A DNA stretch of 64,000 bases. It comes from Archangium lipolyticum. Lineage in GTDB: Bacteria > Myxococcota > Myxococcia > Myxococcales > Myxococcaceae. The notes beneath the pieces were generated by a model. It was given only the letters and a program-made list of their open reading frames with translations, ran no database searches and was not told the origin of the DNA. Below, piece by piece: positions 37,012-47,716 of this stretch (within the stretch, counting starts at the first letter, position 1; every line of letters starts with the position of its first letter). A program made the position numbers and the translations under genes. Location: assembly GCF_024623785.1 (NCBI RefSeq), contig NZ_JANKBZ010000005.1, positions 62,001-126,000 of the forward strand, written 5' to 3'.

Positions 37012-39612
37012 CTACTTCTTTTGCGCCGCCATGCGGATCTCCCGCTGCGCGTCGATGTGATTTGGCTGAATCTCCACCGTCCTCTGGAAGTGCTTCAGCG
37101 CGCCGCTGTTGTCTCCGCAAAGTTTGGCGATGACACCCAGGAAGTAGTGCGCCGAGGCGACCTTCTCGTTCTTCTTCAGACAGGCCTGGATGTCCTTGAA
37201 GGCCTCGGCGTAGGCCACCTTCTTGTCCTCGAAGGTGAAGAAGCGGGCATAGCCGCGCCAGGCGTAGAACTCGGGCTCCTCGCCGTTGAGCTGGATGGCC
37301 TCGTCGAGGATCTTCACCGCCTCGGCGAACTTCCGGGCCTTGATGTGCAGGCCGGCCTTGCGGAAGAGCTCCTCGCTCTTGAGGATGGCCTCCACGTCGA
37401 CCTGCTGCTCCTGCTTGCCGCCGCCATGCTTGAGCTCCTCGATGTAGGCGGCGCGGCTCTTGTCGTCCGCGAGGGCCCGGTAGGCCTCGCCGATGTAGGC
37501 GAAGACGTCGGCCTTGAGCTTCTCCAGCTCCGGAGGCGCGCCGGGCGGCAGGGTGTCCGGGTGGTACAGCCTGGCCAGCTTGAAGTAGGCGATCTTCACC
37601 GCCGGGCCGTTGGTGTCCGCTCCCAGACCCAGGCGCTCGAAGTGGTTCTGCTCCTTGAGCTTCTCGGCCAGCTCGCGGAGGACGGGAATCTCGTTGGCGC
37701 CCGGAGTGGCGCCCGAGGCGGCGGGAGCCGGAGCCGGAGCGGCCGGTTTGGCGGCGGGAGCGGGGGCGGCTGGTTTCGCGGCGGGCATGGCCGGAGCGGC
37801 TGGTTTCGCCACGGGAGTGGCGGGAGCGGCCGGTTTGGCGGCGGGCGCGGTGGGAGCAGCCGGTTTCGCCACGGGAGCTGCGGGAGCCGTCGCCGGGCGT
37901 GGTGCCTGGGGAGTGGCACCGGCCTGGGCAACACCCGGAGCGGTGACGGCGCGTCCAGGCGCGGGGGCACCAGCCTGGGCAACACCCGGAGCGGTGACGG
38001 CGCGTCCAGGAGCGGGCGCGGCGGGCTGGGGCGTGGCGCCAGCCTGGGCAACACCAGGAGCGGTGACAGCGCGTCCAGGGGCGGGCGCGGCGGGCCGGGG
38101 TGCCGAGGCTTGTGGCGGCGGGGCCGCGCGCTGGGCCACGGCCGCGAAGGACACCCCATCGAGTTCCTTGAGGAGGAACACGAGCCGCAGCACGTGGTCG
38201 GCGTCCTGGGGAACGTCGGTGAGGAGCTGACCGGTGGAGCGCACCCCGTCGATGAGGGCGAGCACGCGCATCTCGTGAGGGGTGAGGCGCAGGTCGCCGG
38301 TGGCCACGCGTCCGTTGGACTTCATCACCGGCAGGCCGAGGACGGGCTGGAGCCTGCGCCGGAGGTCCGCGCTGGGCAGGCGGCGCACGAGGTCGCTCAG
38401 CACCGCCCACTTGTTGCCCAGGGGCATGGCCTTGGCGGCGGGCAGGTCCTTGGGCTCGAAGGTGAAGGCGCCGGACTCGGCGCGCAGGCCCTTGAGGAGG
38501 ATGGTCTGGGCGCGGTGCGCCAGCTGGGTGAAGGCGGAGGGGGGTTGGAGCAGGCCCAGGCCGAAGAGGGCGGCGAGCAGCTCACCGCCGAAGCGGCCCC
38601 GGGCGGCCTCGGCCTGCTGGAGCTGCTCCGGGGTGACGAGCTTCGCCTGGAGGAGCGAGGTGCTCAGCGCGTCCTCGGGGTGCGAGGAGTCGATGAACTC
38701 GGGGTTGCCCTTGCGGAAGTGGAGGCTGACGGTGCAGTCGGCGAGGGTGAGCGTGAGCAGACCCGTGTGGTTGCCGGCGGCGAGAAGTCCGTAGAGGCGC
38801 ACGAGCGAGTGCGTCTCGAGCTGCCCGCTGCTGGGAGGCACTTCCGCCGGACCCGTGGCCGCCGTGGGAGCGGGGTGGGTGGGGATGCCCGCTCCGACGG
38901 GACGCGCGGTGGTGGCGGGCGCGGGGGCCTGCTGGGGCGTGGCACCGGGCGGCACGGGACGCGCGGCGGCGGGAGCCCCGGGGGCGGCGGCCTGTGGCGC
39001 GGTGCCTGGAGCGGGGTGGGTGGGGATTCCGGGCCCGACGGGACGCGCGGTGGTGGCGGGCGCGGGGGGGCGCTGGGGCGCGGCGCCGGGAGCCCCGGGA
39101 CGCGGAGCCACGGTGGGGACCGCTCCGGGCATTCCGGGCGCGAGCGTCGAGCCGGGCGGGCGGGCGGCACCCGGGGGCGCCCCGGGAGGAACGGCTCCTG
39201 GAGGCGCGGCGGGCCGGGCGCCTGGACCCGCCACGGGGGCACCGGGCCGTGTGGCGGCGACGGCCCCGGGACCAGCCATGGGCGCTCCGGCGGGTCCTCG
39301 CGGCGCGACGCCGGGGGCGGGCTTGCCCTGGGGGCCGGTGGGCGTGGCGGTCGGGGCGGCTCCCATGGCCGGAGCCATCGGGGTGGTGGGGCCGGGGACC
39401 ACGACGTCTCCCCACATCTCCCGAGGGAAGGCATCGCGAATGTGGGGGAAGAGCCCCGGGAAGGCGAAGTTGATGCCGTCCTCGGAGACCTGGAGCCGAC
39501 CCTGGATGCTGCCGTTATCGATGAGCAACTCGATGGTCGGCAGGGCCAGTGGACCCCAGATCATCCCCGTCTCGTTCCGCACGAAGTATTGCCGGACGTC
39601 TCCCTCCGCCAT
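37012..39612 (-). CDS. GYF_2 / DUF4388 / J-domain / TPR scaffold protein
   Basis: 866 residues. In order: a GYF_2-like module ([20 protein letters not shown]), a long Pro/Ala/Gly linker (about 60-225), a DUF4388 (PATAN) region (230-440), a second Pro/Ala-rich repeat linker, a J domain with the HPD motif (LYHPDTLP) near residue 685, and TPR-like repeats to the end. The HPD implies cooperation with DnaK. I chose the ATG at 39612, about 11 nt after AAGGAG; a GTG at 39624 abuts that site directly and is less likely. Role unknown; it may be a motility or signalling scaffold. Confidence 0.85.
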   Translation of the reverse strand: MAEGDVRQYFVRNETGMIWGPLALPTIELLIDNGSIQGRLQVSEDGINFAFPGLFPHIRDAFPREMWGDVVVPGPTTPMAPAMGAAPTATPTGPQGKPAPGVAPRGPAGAPMAGPGAVAATRPGAPVAGPGARPAAPPGAVPPGAPPGAARPPGSTLAPGMPGAVPTVAPRPGAPGAAPQRPPAPATTARPVGPGIPTHPAPGTAPQAAAPGAPAAARPVPPGATPQQAPAPATTARPVGAGIPTHPAPTAATGPAEVPPSSGQLETHSLVRLYGLLAAGNHTGLLTLTLADCTVSLHFRKGNPEFIDSSHPEDALSTSLLQAKLVTPEQLQQAEAARGRFGGELLAALFGLGLLQPPSAFTQLAHRAQTILLKGLRAESGAFTFEPKDLPAAKAMPLGNKWAVLSDLVRRLPSADLRRRLQPVLGLPVMKSNGRVATGDLRLTPHEMRVLALIDGVRSTGQLLTDVPQDADHVLRLVFLLKELDGVSFAAVAQRAAPPPQASAPRPAAPAPGRAVTAPGVAQAGATPQPAAPAPGRAVTAPGVAQAGAPAPGRAVTAPGVAQAGATPQAPRPATAPAAPVAKPAAPTAPAAKPAAPATPVAKPAAPAMPAAKPAAPAPAAKPAAPAPAPAASGATPGANEIPVLRELAEKLKEQNHFERLGLGADTNGPAVKIAYFKLARLYHPDTLPPGAPPELEKLKADVFAYIGEAYRALADDKSRAAYIEELKHGGGKQEQQVDVEAILKSEELFRKAGLHIKARKFAEAVKILDEAIQLNGEEPEFYAWRGYARFFTFEDKKVAYAEAFKDIQACLKKNEKVASAHYFLGVIAKLCGDNSGALKHFQRTVEIQPNHIDAQREIRMAAQKK
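37733..38092 (-). repeat. two in-frame repeat tracts in the scaffold gene
   Basis: From 37901 to 38092 a ~54-bp unit encoding [16 protein letters not shown] occurs three times. From 37733 to 37880 shorter units encode KPAAPAxPxA about seven times. Both lie in the linker before the J domain. Such tracts change length readily by slippage. Confidence 0.8.
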
Positions 39613-39688
39613 CTCCGATGTCACTCCTTGTGTGCGTCGGCCACCCTACCCCTGTCTCGGGGGTTGGGAAAGCAAGCTGCCGGGCGCC

Positions 39689-40492
39689 CTACGGCGCCTC
39701 CATCACGGCCAGACCGATCAGGCTCAGACAGGCGGGGTCGGCGTCCTGGGTGCTCGGCGGGTCGAAACAGTGGACTTCCGTGTCGAACACCTTGCACAGG
39801 CCCTTGGGGGTGGCCGCGCAGGCCACCTTGGAGTAGGCCTTGGTGCAGCCGTAGCCGCACACCGGCTGGTTGTCGCTGAGCTGGCACTGCAGGGGCGGCA
39901 GCGACTTGCCCCAGGCGCAGAACGCCTGGGCGGGCGGGTCGAAGCAGCTGAGCTGGAGGCCATCGCTCTTGCAGACGCCCACCGGCGTCCTGCTGCAGGC
40001 CACCTTTCCGGCGCCGAGGGTGCACTTGTAGCCGCACGAGATCTCCGTGCCATTGCCACGGCACTCGGCCTTGGGCGTCTCCCGGCCGTAGACGGCGTAC
40101 ACCTCGGGGGGAGGATCGAAGCAGACGATTTCGTCATTCCGGCCGGAGCAGATGCCCGCCGGGGTGCGAGCGCACTTCACCTTGCCGAACTGGGTGGCGC
40201 ACTGGTAGCCGCAGGCGACCTGCCCGTCGATGCTCTTGCACTCGGGCTGGGGCAGCGCGTCGCCGTAGATGCGGACGATGTGAGCGGGCGGGTCGAAGCA
40301 GACGGCCTGACCGTCGATGACCTGGCAATATCCCTGGGGAGTCTGGGCGCACCGGACACGCTGGCCATCCGACTTGCACTGGTAGCCGCAGGCCACGTGA
40401 CCGTCGATGGAGCGGCAGGTGGGTCCTTTCGGGTCCACGGGCGCCGCCGACAGCAGCGCGAGGGTCATCACGGAGACGAGGGACGCGAGCAT
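39689..40492 (-). CDS. secreted protein of four six-cysteine repeats
   Basis: 267 residues with an N-terminal signal peptide (MLASLVSVMTLALLSAAP). The mature part is four tandem ~58-residue modules, each with six cysteines in the pattern C-CGYxC-C-C-CFDPP (for example ACGYQC ... CAQTPQGYC ... VCFDPP). The even cysteine count suggests three disulfides per module. No known family recognised. The ATG at 40492 has AAGG 7 nt upstream. It is divergent from the permease gene. Confidence 0.82.
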   Translation of the reverse strand: MLASLVSVMTLALLSAAPVDPKGPTCRSIDGHVACGYQCKSDGQRVRCAQTPQGYCQVIDGQAVCFDPPAHIVRIYGDALPQPECKSIDGQVACGYQCATQFGKVKCARTPAGICSGRNDEIVCFDPPPEVYAVYGRETPKAECRGNGTEISCGYKCTLGAGKVACSRTPVGVCKSDGLQLSCFDPPAQAFCAWGKSLPPLQCQLSDNQPVCGYGCTKAYSKVACAATPKGLCKVFDTEVHCFDPPSTQDADPACLSLIGLAVMEAP

Positions 40493-40579
40493 GATGGAAC
40501 CTTGGCGGGGGGACTGGGACCCTGATTGACGCCCAGAGTCGCCGCGCGCGCAAGCTTTGGACGTGGTAGGTGGCCGCTC

Positions 40580-41347
40580 GTGGACGTCACCCCGCTCGAA
40601 ATCGTCCTGTTGTGCGTCGCGGCCCTCACGGCCGGTGTGGTGGATGCCATCGCCGGAGGAGGAGGGCTGGTGACGCTGCCCGCCCTCCTGGCGACCGGCC
40701 TGCCGCCGCACGTGGTCCTGGGCACGAACAAGGGCCAGTCCGTGTTCGGCGCGTTCGCGGCGCTGGTGCGCTTCGCGCGGGCCGGGTTGGTGAAGGGGAA
40801 GCTCGCGGTCATCACCTTCCCGATGGGGCTGGTGGGCTCGCTCCTCGGGGCGGCGCTGGTGCTGCTGCTGCGCCCCGAGGTGCTCAAGCCCGTGGTGCTG
40901 GTGCTGCTGGTGGCGGTGGCCGCCTTCCTGGCCTTCCGCCGGGGGCCGCCGCCGGGCGAACGGCCGGAACCGCCGGCCCGGCGCATGATGACGCTGGGCG
41001 CGGTCATCTCGCTCGTCATCGGCACCTATGACGGCTTCTTCGGGCCGGGAACGGGGACGTTCCTCATCATCTGCTTCTCGGGGCTGCTGGGGCACAACCT
41101 GACGAAGGCCTCGGCGGACGCGAAGGTGGTGAACTTCGCGACGAACCTCGCGGCGGTGGGCCTCTTCGCGTACCGGGGCCTGGTGCTGTGGCAGGTGGCC
41201 CTGCCCATGGCCGCGGCCCAGTTCACCGGTGCGTGGATCGGCGCGCACATGGCCGTGCGCGGGGGCGACAAGCTGGTGCGCAAGGTGGTGCTGCTGGTGG
41301 TGGTGGCGCTCGTCATCAAGCTGGGCCGCGACGTGCTCGTCGGGTAG
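40580..41347 (+). CDS. TauE/SafE (TSUP) family permease
   Basis: 255 residues, about eight helices in two halves. The family motif is doubled: AGGGGLVTLPALLATGLPP near the N-terminus and DGFFGPGTGTFLII in the middle, each with the conserved proline/glycine break. Family members export sulfite or organosulfonates, or take up others; direction and substrate are not evident. GTG start with TAGGTGG upstream. Confidence 0.88.
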   Translation: MDVTPLEIVLLCVAALTAGVVDAIAGGGGLVTLPALLATGLPPHVVLGTNKGQSVFGAFAALVRFARAGLVKGKLAVITFPMGLVGSLLGAALVLLLRPEVLKPVVLVLLVAVAAFLAFRRGPPPGERPEPPARRMMTLGAVISLVIGTYDGFFGPGTGTFLIICFSGLLGHNLTKASADAKVVNFATNLAAVGLFAYRGLVLWQVALPMAAAQFTGAWIGAHMAVRGGDKLVRKVVLLVVVALVIKLGRDVLVG

Positions 41348-41359
41348 GCCGGAGGCCGC

Positions 41360-42709
41360 GTGTCGAGGCAGGGATGCCGTGAGCCCTCCCGCGTGGGGGC
41401 GTGTTTGCTGGTGCTTCTCCTGTTGTCCTCATGCACGGGGCCCCGGGTGGAAGGGCCTTGGCTGGAGAGGGGGCGGCCCGTCACGGAGGATCATCGGACG
41501 GGCGCTTTCCCCGCGCCCGTCGAACTGACGCCACTTCCGGATGGAAGATGGCGGCTCGTCGTGCGGTCCCCTCCAGATGCGCAGCATTCCAGGGAGTTCA
41601 CCCTTCAAGAAGCGCGGAGCGTGCTCTCCGTGCTCCACGACGACCGCACCCAGCCACGTGCACGGCCCGCTGTCTTTCAGCTCACTCCGAAGGCGAATGG
41701 CTTGGACGAGGGAGACGGACCGTCCGGTTGGGAGCGCCGGTTGTGGTCCGATTACGCGGCCAGGTACGGTGCGTCCTCTCTACCACCACTGGATGAGTTG
41801 GCGGATGCGCGTCTCCGTCTCGCGTTGCGTCTCTCGCCTGGGTACATGGACGAAGGCGTGCGAGAGGCCGCGGAGGTGCTCCTCACGGACCCGGTTTTCG
41901 TTACGGGCGTCATTGTTTCGATGACCCTCTACATGGCGGCGTGGGCCATGCCGGAGCCGCTCTTCTCCAAGGCGACGGCGGCAGCTCTGACCTTCGTCTT
42001 GATGATGAGCTTCACGGTGGCGGAGATCCGGAACGCCGCGGTCGTGTTGTTGCGTCTGGACCGGGACGTGCGGAAGGCACATTCCCTGGCCGAACTGGAG
42101 GCGATCTCGGAGCGCTTCGGCCGGGCAGCGGGAGCGACGCTCTTGCGGATTCTGGTGATGGTGGCGGGCTGGGCCGTGGGGAAGGCACTGCCTCCTGTAC
42201 CTCGCGGAGGGATGGGAGGGCGGCTCATGGCTCCCTCGGGTCCGAGGCTCCCTGATGGAAGCCTTATCTCCTCTGGTCAGGTAGTCGCCGACGGCAGTCT
42301 CGTCATGACGGGGATCGCGAGTGGAACCGTGGCCTCAGCCGCACGCCAGGAGAGCCTGTGCAGCGATGGCGCGGAGGACGACGGAGTTCCGGGACACCAC
42401 ATCGCCACCATCCGCAACAGGGCTTCCAACGTACGTGGAGGACCCTGGACATTGGTCTTCGAACCCCTCTTCAAAAAAGCCGGAATGAGTCTCGATGCGC
42501 CTGAGAACATCGTCCGGGTCAGAGGACACAAGGGCCCTCATTCCGAGGAGTACCATTCAGAGGTTTTCAGACGGATCTCGACCGCGCTTCGAGGATGCAA
42601 CGGTGTGGATGAGTGTCGAAGAACTCTGATTTCAGAACTCAAAGCACTTGCAGCGGAGATCTGCACTCCTGGAACCTTACTGAACGAACTTCTGATGCGG
42701 AAGCGCTGA
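41360..42709 (+). CDS. lipoprotein toxin with AHH-type nuclease domain
   Basis: 449 residues from GTG (GGAGG 4 nt upstream). The signal sequence ends in the lipobox LSSC (Cys25). The middle (about 175-235) has two hydrophobic helices. The last 110 residues match AHH nucleases of the HNH/endonuclease VII group: PGHHIATIRN (His346, His347), FKKAGMSLDAPENIV (Asn383), and GHKGPHSEEYHSEVF (His390, His394, Tyr398). Myxobacterial lipoprotein toxins of the SitA type are passed to siblings by outer-membrane exchange and kill non-immune cells; I infer that role from the lipobox plus nuclease plus adjacent immunity gene. No SitB-like gene is adjacent. Confidence 0.82.
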   Translation: MSRQGCREPSRVGACLLVLLLLSSCTGPRVEGPWLERGRPVTEDHRTGAFPAPVELTPLPDGRWRLVVRSPPDAQHSREFTLQEARSVLSVLHDDRTQPRARPAVFQLTPKANGLDEGDGPSGWERRLWSDYAARYGASSLPPLDELADARLRLALRLSPGYMDEGVREAAEVLLTDPVFVTGVIVSMTLYMAAWAMPEPLFSKATAAALTFVLMMSFTVAEIRNAAVVLLRLDRDVRKAHSLAELEAISERFGRAAGATLLRILVMVAGWAVGKALPPVPRGGMGGRLMAPSGPRLPDGSLISSGQVVADGSLVMTGIASGTVASAARQESLCSDGAEDDGVPGHHIATIRNRASNVRGGPWTLVFEPLFKKAGMSLDAPENIVRVRGHKGPHSEEYHSEVFRRISTALRGCNGVDECRRTLISELKALAAEICTPGTLLNELLMRKR

Positions 42710-42729
42710 TGCTGAGGTGATCGCAACCC

Positions 42730-43293
42730 ATGCCGAGATATTTCGACCTGGTAGATGACAAGTACGTGCCTGACAGATGGTTTCTGGGTGCTCCTGTTGA
42801 TTCGCACGGGCAAGAACTCAACCCCTGGCAATTCACAGAGGGAATTCGGCTCAAGATAGGAGGGAAACTCCGCCTTCCTGTTCTTCAGGAGGGAACACCC
42901 TTGGATCTCGATCAGGCGTCTTTCGCCATTCCTGTTGCTCACGCCCGGGTCGTCGACATCTTCGAGCGTCTCGGAGTGAAGGATGTCCAATTCATCCCTG
43001 TCGAGATTGAGTCCCAACCCGACAGCTACTTCATCCTCAACGCCACCCGTGTGGTGAAATGCATCGATGACGCCCGCAGCGGTCAGGTGAATTACTGGAA
43101 ACCCGAGGATGGACAGCCCGCCAAGGTTGGCACCTACCGGGCTGTCCACCGGCTACGCATCGACCCGACGAAGGTCGGTGATGCGCGCATCTTCCGAACT
43201 TGGGGCTGGGTGGTGACCCTCGTCATCTCCGAGGACATCAAGGAGGCATTGGAGCGCGAGCACGTGATTGGCACGCGCTTCGTCGAGGTATGA
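42730..43293 (+). CDS. Imm11-family immunity protein
   Basis: 187 residues. The middle reads FILNATRVVKCIDDARS and the C-terminus RIFRTWGWVVTLVISEDIK, the pattern of the Imm11 (DUF1629) family. No signal peptide, so it is cytosolic and could block the nuclease in the cell. A GAGGTGATC ribosome site precedes the ATG, and it starts 20 nt after the toxin stop. Base composition (near 53% GC in sampled lines) is much lower than the flanks, a sign of transfer. Confidence 0.8.
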   Translation: MPRYFDLVDDKYVPDRWFLGAPVDSHGQELNPWQFTEGIRLKIGGKLRLPVLQEGTPLDLDQASFAIPVAHARVVDIFERLGVKDVQFIPVEIESQPDSYFILNATRVVKCIDDARSGQVNYWKPEDGQPAKVGTYRAVHRLRIDPTKVGDARIFRTWGWVVTLVISEDIKEALEREHVIGTRFVEV

Positions 43294-43315
43294 CGTCTGC
43301 TAGCGCCGCGCCCGC

Positions 43316-43831
43316 TCAGCCGATGAACACCAGCAGGCCGTGGCCGCGCTTCGCCACGGCGGCCGTGAACTTCTTCAGTTCATCGAAGTAGGAGGCCAGC
43401 TCCTCCTTCGGGTCCAGGTCCGGCGGAGGTTCTTCCCAGAAGCCCGGGTAGATGTCCTCTTCCTGCATCCGCGCCGGGTCGTAACGCTCCAGCAGCGTCT
43501 TCTCGGTGAGGGCTCCGAGGGACTTGGACAGCGCCTTCACCTCGTCCGCCGTGAAGACGCGCGCCGTACCCTCGTCCGAGGGGATGTCACCCACGTCCTC
43601 GCCGCCTCGCACCAGGAAGTCCAGCGGCGCCTTGCCCTCCCACGCCGTTCCCGTCAGCAGGTACTGCAGGCCGTGCCACGTCTCCCCGATGTCCAGGTCC
43701 AGGAACCGCGCGCCCTCGGCGTCACCGAAGTCCTCCTCGTCGTCGATGAACTCCTCGAGCGTGTCGGGGTGCTCCAGCAGCTTCTGGCGCTGGTTCTCCG
43801 TCAGGCTGCGCAGCGTGCAGAGCATTTCCAT
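43316..43831 (-). CDS. DUF1877 (YfbM-like) protein
   Basis: 171 residues from ATG 43831; an upstream GTG (43846) would run into the palindromic repeat. The family signs are GETWHGLQYLLTG and FTADEVKALSKSL, with DIYPGFWEE further on. Function unknown. Last gene of the minus-strand carboxylase/mutase cluster, though it may be a separate insertion since a repeat lies in front of it. Confidence 0.82.
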   Translation of the reverse strand: MEMLCTLRSLTENQRQKLLEHPDTLEEFIDDEEDFGDAEGARFLDLDIGETWHGLQYLLTGTAWEGKAPLDFLVRGGEDVGDIPSDEGTARVFTADEVKALSKSLGALTEKTLLERYDPARMQEEDIYPGFWEEPPPDLDPKEELASYFDELKKFTAAVAKRGHGLLVFIG

Positions 43832-43837
43832 CAGGTA

Positions 43838-43876
43838 GACCCTCACCCCAGCCCTCTCCCAGAGGGAGAGGGGGTT
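43838..43876. repeat. palindromic interspersed repeat (CCCTCTCCC type)
   Basis: CCCTCTCCC (43852-43860) and GGGAGAGGG (43864-43872) form a 9-bp perfect stem with an AGA loop, set in ACCCTCACCCCAG ... GGGGG context. This motif is a well-known intergenic repeat in many GC-rich genomes. It occupies the gap between the mutase and DUF1877 genes. Confidence 0.75.
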
Positions 43877-43877
43877 C

Positions 43878-45539
<1,662 letters not shown>

Positions 45540-45560
45540 GGCGCTTCCTCGGTGTCGCGT

Positions 45561-46070
45561 CTACTCGACCACCACGAGCTTCGCGTTGATCTCCACAGCG
45601 GTGCCCTCCTTGGCGGGCAGCTCCACCACCTTGCCGGCCTTGGGGCTCTTCAGCTCGTTCTCCATCTTCATCGCCTCGACGACCACCAGCCCCTGGCCCT
45701 CCTTCACCTCGTCGCCGAGCTTCACCAGCACCTTCACCACCTTGCCGGGCATGGGCGCGGCGATGACCTGCTTGCCCTCCACCGAGAACGCCGCCGTGCC
45801 CGCGCGCAGGCGCAGCCGGCGCTCGTCCGCCACGTCGATGCGGGTCACCTGCCCCCGCACCAGCACCTGCACCTCGTCGCCCTGCTCGTCGAACTCGACA
45901 CCGTAGGACGTGCCGTCCACCAGCATCGACACCGCGCCGTGGTCCAACGTCAGCGCGTCCACGAGGAACGTCTTCCCGCCGTGCGTGAGCTTGAAGCTGT
46001 TCTCTCCGGCCGGCTCGATGTCCACCGGCACCGCTTCCTTCTGTCCCTGCAGCTTCGCGAAGTAACGCAT
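45561..46070 (-). CDS. biotin carboxyl carrier subunit of acyl-CoA carboxylase
   Basis: 169 residues. The biotinyl domain at the C-terminus has the biotin site EAMKMEN and the family flank PMPGKVVKVLVKLGDEVKEG. The N-terminal half (MRYFAKLQGQKEAV) is the usual linker domain of propionyl-CoA carboxylases. Between the biotin carboxylase and mutase genes in the same direction. Confidence 0.9.
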   Translation of the reverse strand: MRYFAKLQGQKEAVPVDIEPAGENSFKLTHGGKTFLVDALTLDHGAVSMLVDGTSYGVEFDEQGDEVQVLVRGQVTRIDVADERRLRLRAGTAAFSVEGKQVIAAPMPGKVVKVLVKLGDEVKEGQGLVVVEAMKMENELKSPKAGKVVELPAKEGTAVEINAKLVVVE

Positions 46071-46090
46071 TGGTGTGGTCCCGTGTGGAG

Positions 46091-47602
46091 TTAGCGCCCG
46101 CGGCGGCTCGACAGCCGCCACGCGGAGATTCCGCCCTTGCCGCCTTGAGACGGCGCCTGGGTCAGGGTCTTCGCCCGCTTCTGGTCCCGCTGGTACGCGT
46201 ACACCACGCTCGCCAGCAGCGCCGCCTCGGTCAGCTGCGGATCTTCCTTGCCCAGCAGCGTCTCGTGCTCGCGCGTGAGGAAGCTCGTGTCGTAGTCACC
46301 CTCGACGAACTCCGGGTGCGACAGGATTCCCTTCAGGTAGCGCACGTTGGTGGTGATGCCCTTCACCACGTACTCGCTCAGCGCACGCTTCGCCCGCTCG
46401 ATGGCCTCTCGCCGCGTGGGGGCCCACACGGACAGCTTGGAGATCATCGGGTCATACGTGTTGGGCACCGTGTACCCGGGGAACACGCCCGAGTCGTCGC
46501 GCAGGTACGGGCCTCCCGGCACGCGCAGGTAGTTGATGCGGCCCGGGCTCGGCATGAAGTTGCGCGCGGGGTCTTCCGCGTAGATGCGCACCTCGATGGA
46601 GTGCCCGTTCGGCTTGGGCGCCTCGGTGTACGGGAGCTTCTCGCCCTCGGCGACCTTGATCTGCCAGGCCACCAGGTCCAACCCCGTCACCCACTCCGTC
46701 ACCGGGTGCTCCACCTGGAGACGGGTGTTCATCTCCAGGAAGTAGAAGTTGCGGTGCACGTCCACGAGGAACTCCACCGTGCCCGCGCCCACGTAGCCCA
46801 CGGCCTTGGCGGCCTTCACCGCCACCTCGCCCATCTTCGCCCGCAGCTCCGGGGTGAGGATGGGGCTGGGCGTCTCCTCCACCACCTTCTGGTGGCGGCG
46901 CTGCGCCGAGCACTCGCGCTCGTTGAGGTGGATGGTGTTGCCGTACTGGTCGGCGAACACCTGGATCTCCACGTGGTGCGGCTTCTCGAGGTACTTCTCG
47001 ATGTAGACGGCGTCGTTGCCGAAGGCGTTCATCGCCTCGCTCTTGGCCGCGCGCCAGGAGGACTCGAAGTCCTCCATCCGCTCCACCTTGCGCATGCCCT
47101 TGCCGCCACCGCCGCCGGCCGCCTTGAGCATCACCGGCACGCCGATCTTCTCGGCGTAGGCGCGGGCCTCCTCGACGGTGGCGATGGGCTCGGCGGTGCC
47201 GGGCACCACGGGCACACCGGCCTTGATCATGTTCTGCCGGGCGCGCGTCTTCTCGCCCATGGCGTCCATGGCGCTGGCGGGCGGGCCGATGAAGGTGATG
47301 CCGGCCTTCTCGCACGCGCGCACGAAGGACGCGTTCTCCGACAGGAAGCCGTAGCCGGGGTGGATGGCGTCCGCGCCGGCCTTCTTGGCGGCCTCCAGAA
47401 TCCGCTCCTGTACGAGATAGCTCTCGCGCGAGGGCGGGGGGCCCACCAGGAAGGCCTGGTCGGCGGTGCGGACGTGAAGGGCGGAGCGGTCCGCCTCGGA
47501 GTAGACCGCCACCGTGGAGATGCCGAGCTCCTTGCAGGTGCGCATCACCCGGACGGCGATCTCGCCGCGATTGGCGACGAGGATTTTGCGGATCTTGGGC
47601 AT
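46091..47602 (-). CDS. biotin carboxylase subunit of acyl-CoA carboxylase
   Basis: Carboxylates the biotin carrier using ATP and bicarbonate, 503 residues. The N-terminus MPKIRKILVANRGEIAVR, the glycine-rich ATP loop KAAGGGGGKGM, and the EMNTRLQVEHPVTE signature are present. The chosen ATG at 47602 begins the conserved segment; two earlier in-frame codons add only MLKGAS. By context it belongs to propionyl-CoA carboxylase; the same subunit could also serve acetyl-CoA. Confidence 0.93.
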   Translation of the reverse strand: MPKIRKILVANRGEIAVRVMRTCKELGISTVAVYSEADRSALHVRTADQAFLVGPPPSRESYLVQERILEAAKKAGADAIHPGYGFLSENASFVRACEKAGITFIGPPASAMDAMGEKTRARQNMIKAGVPVVPGTAEPIATVEEARAYAEKIGVPVMLKAAGGGGGKGMRKVERMEDFESSWRAAKSEAMNAFGNDAVYIEKYLEKPHHVEIQVFADQYGNTIHLNERECSAQRRHQKVVEETPSPILTPELRAKMGEVAVKAAKAVGYVGAGTVEFLVDVHRNFYFLEMNTRLQVEHPVTEWVTGLDLVAWQIKVAEGEKLPYTEAPKPNGHSIEVRIYAEDPARNFMPSPGRINYLRVPGGPYLRDDSGVFPGYTVPNTYDPMISKLSVWAPTRREAIERAKRALSEYVVKGITTNVRYLKGILSHPEFVEGDYDTSFLTREHETLLGKEDPQLTEAALLASVVYAYQRDQKRAKTLTQAPSQGGKGGISAWRLSSRRGR

Positions 47603-47716
47603 GGACGCTCCCTTTAGCACAGGGGAGCGCGTGCCCGGGCGAGCGCGATGGCGCCCGGTGCCGGGCGCTGGCCGCCGATACGTCGCGCTACTCGGAGCGT
47701 GTAGCTCCGGAAGTGG

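Noticed and set aside
37733-38092. CRISPR-like repeats
   Set aside because: Units are in-frame coding repeats of a protein linker without spacers.
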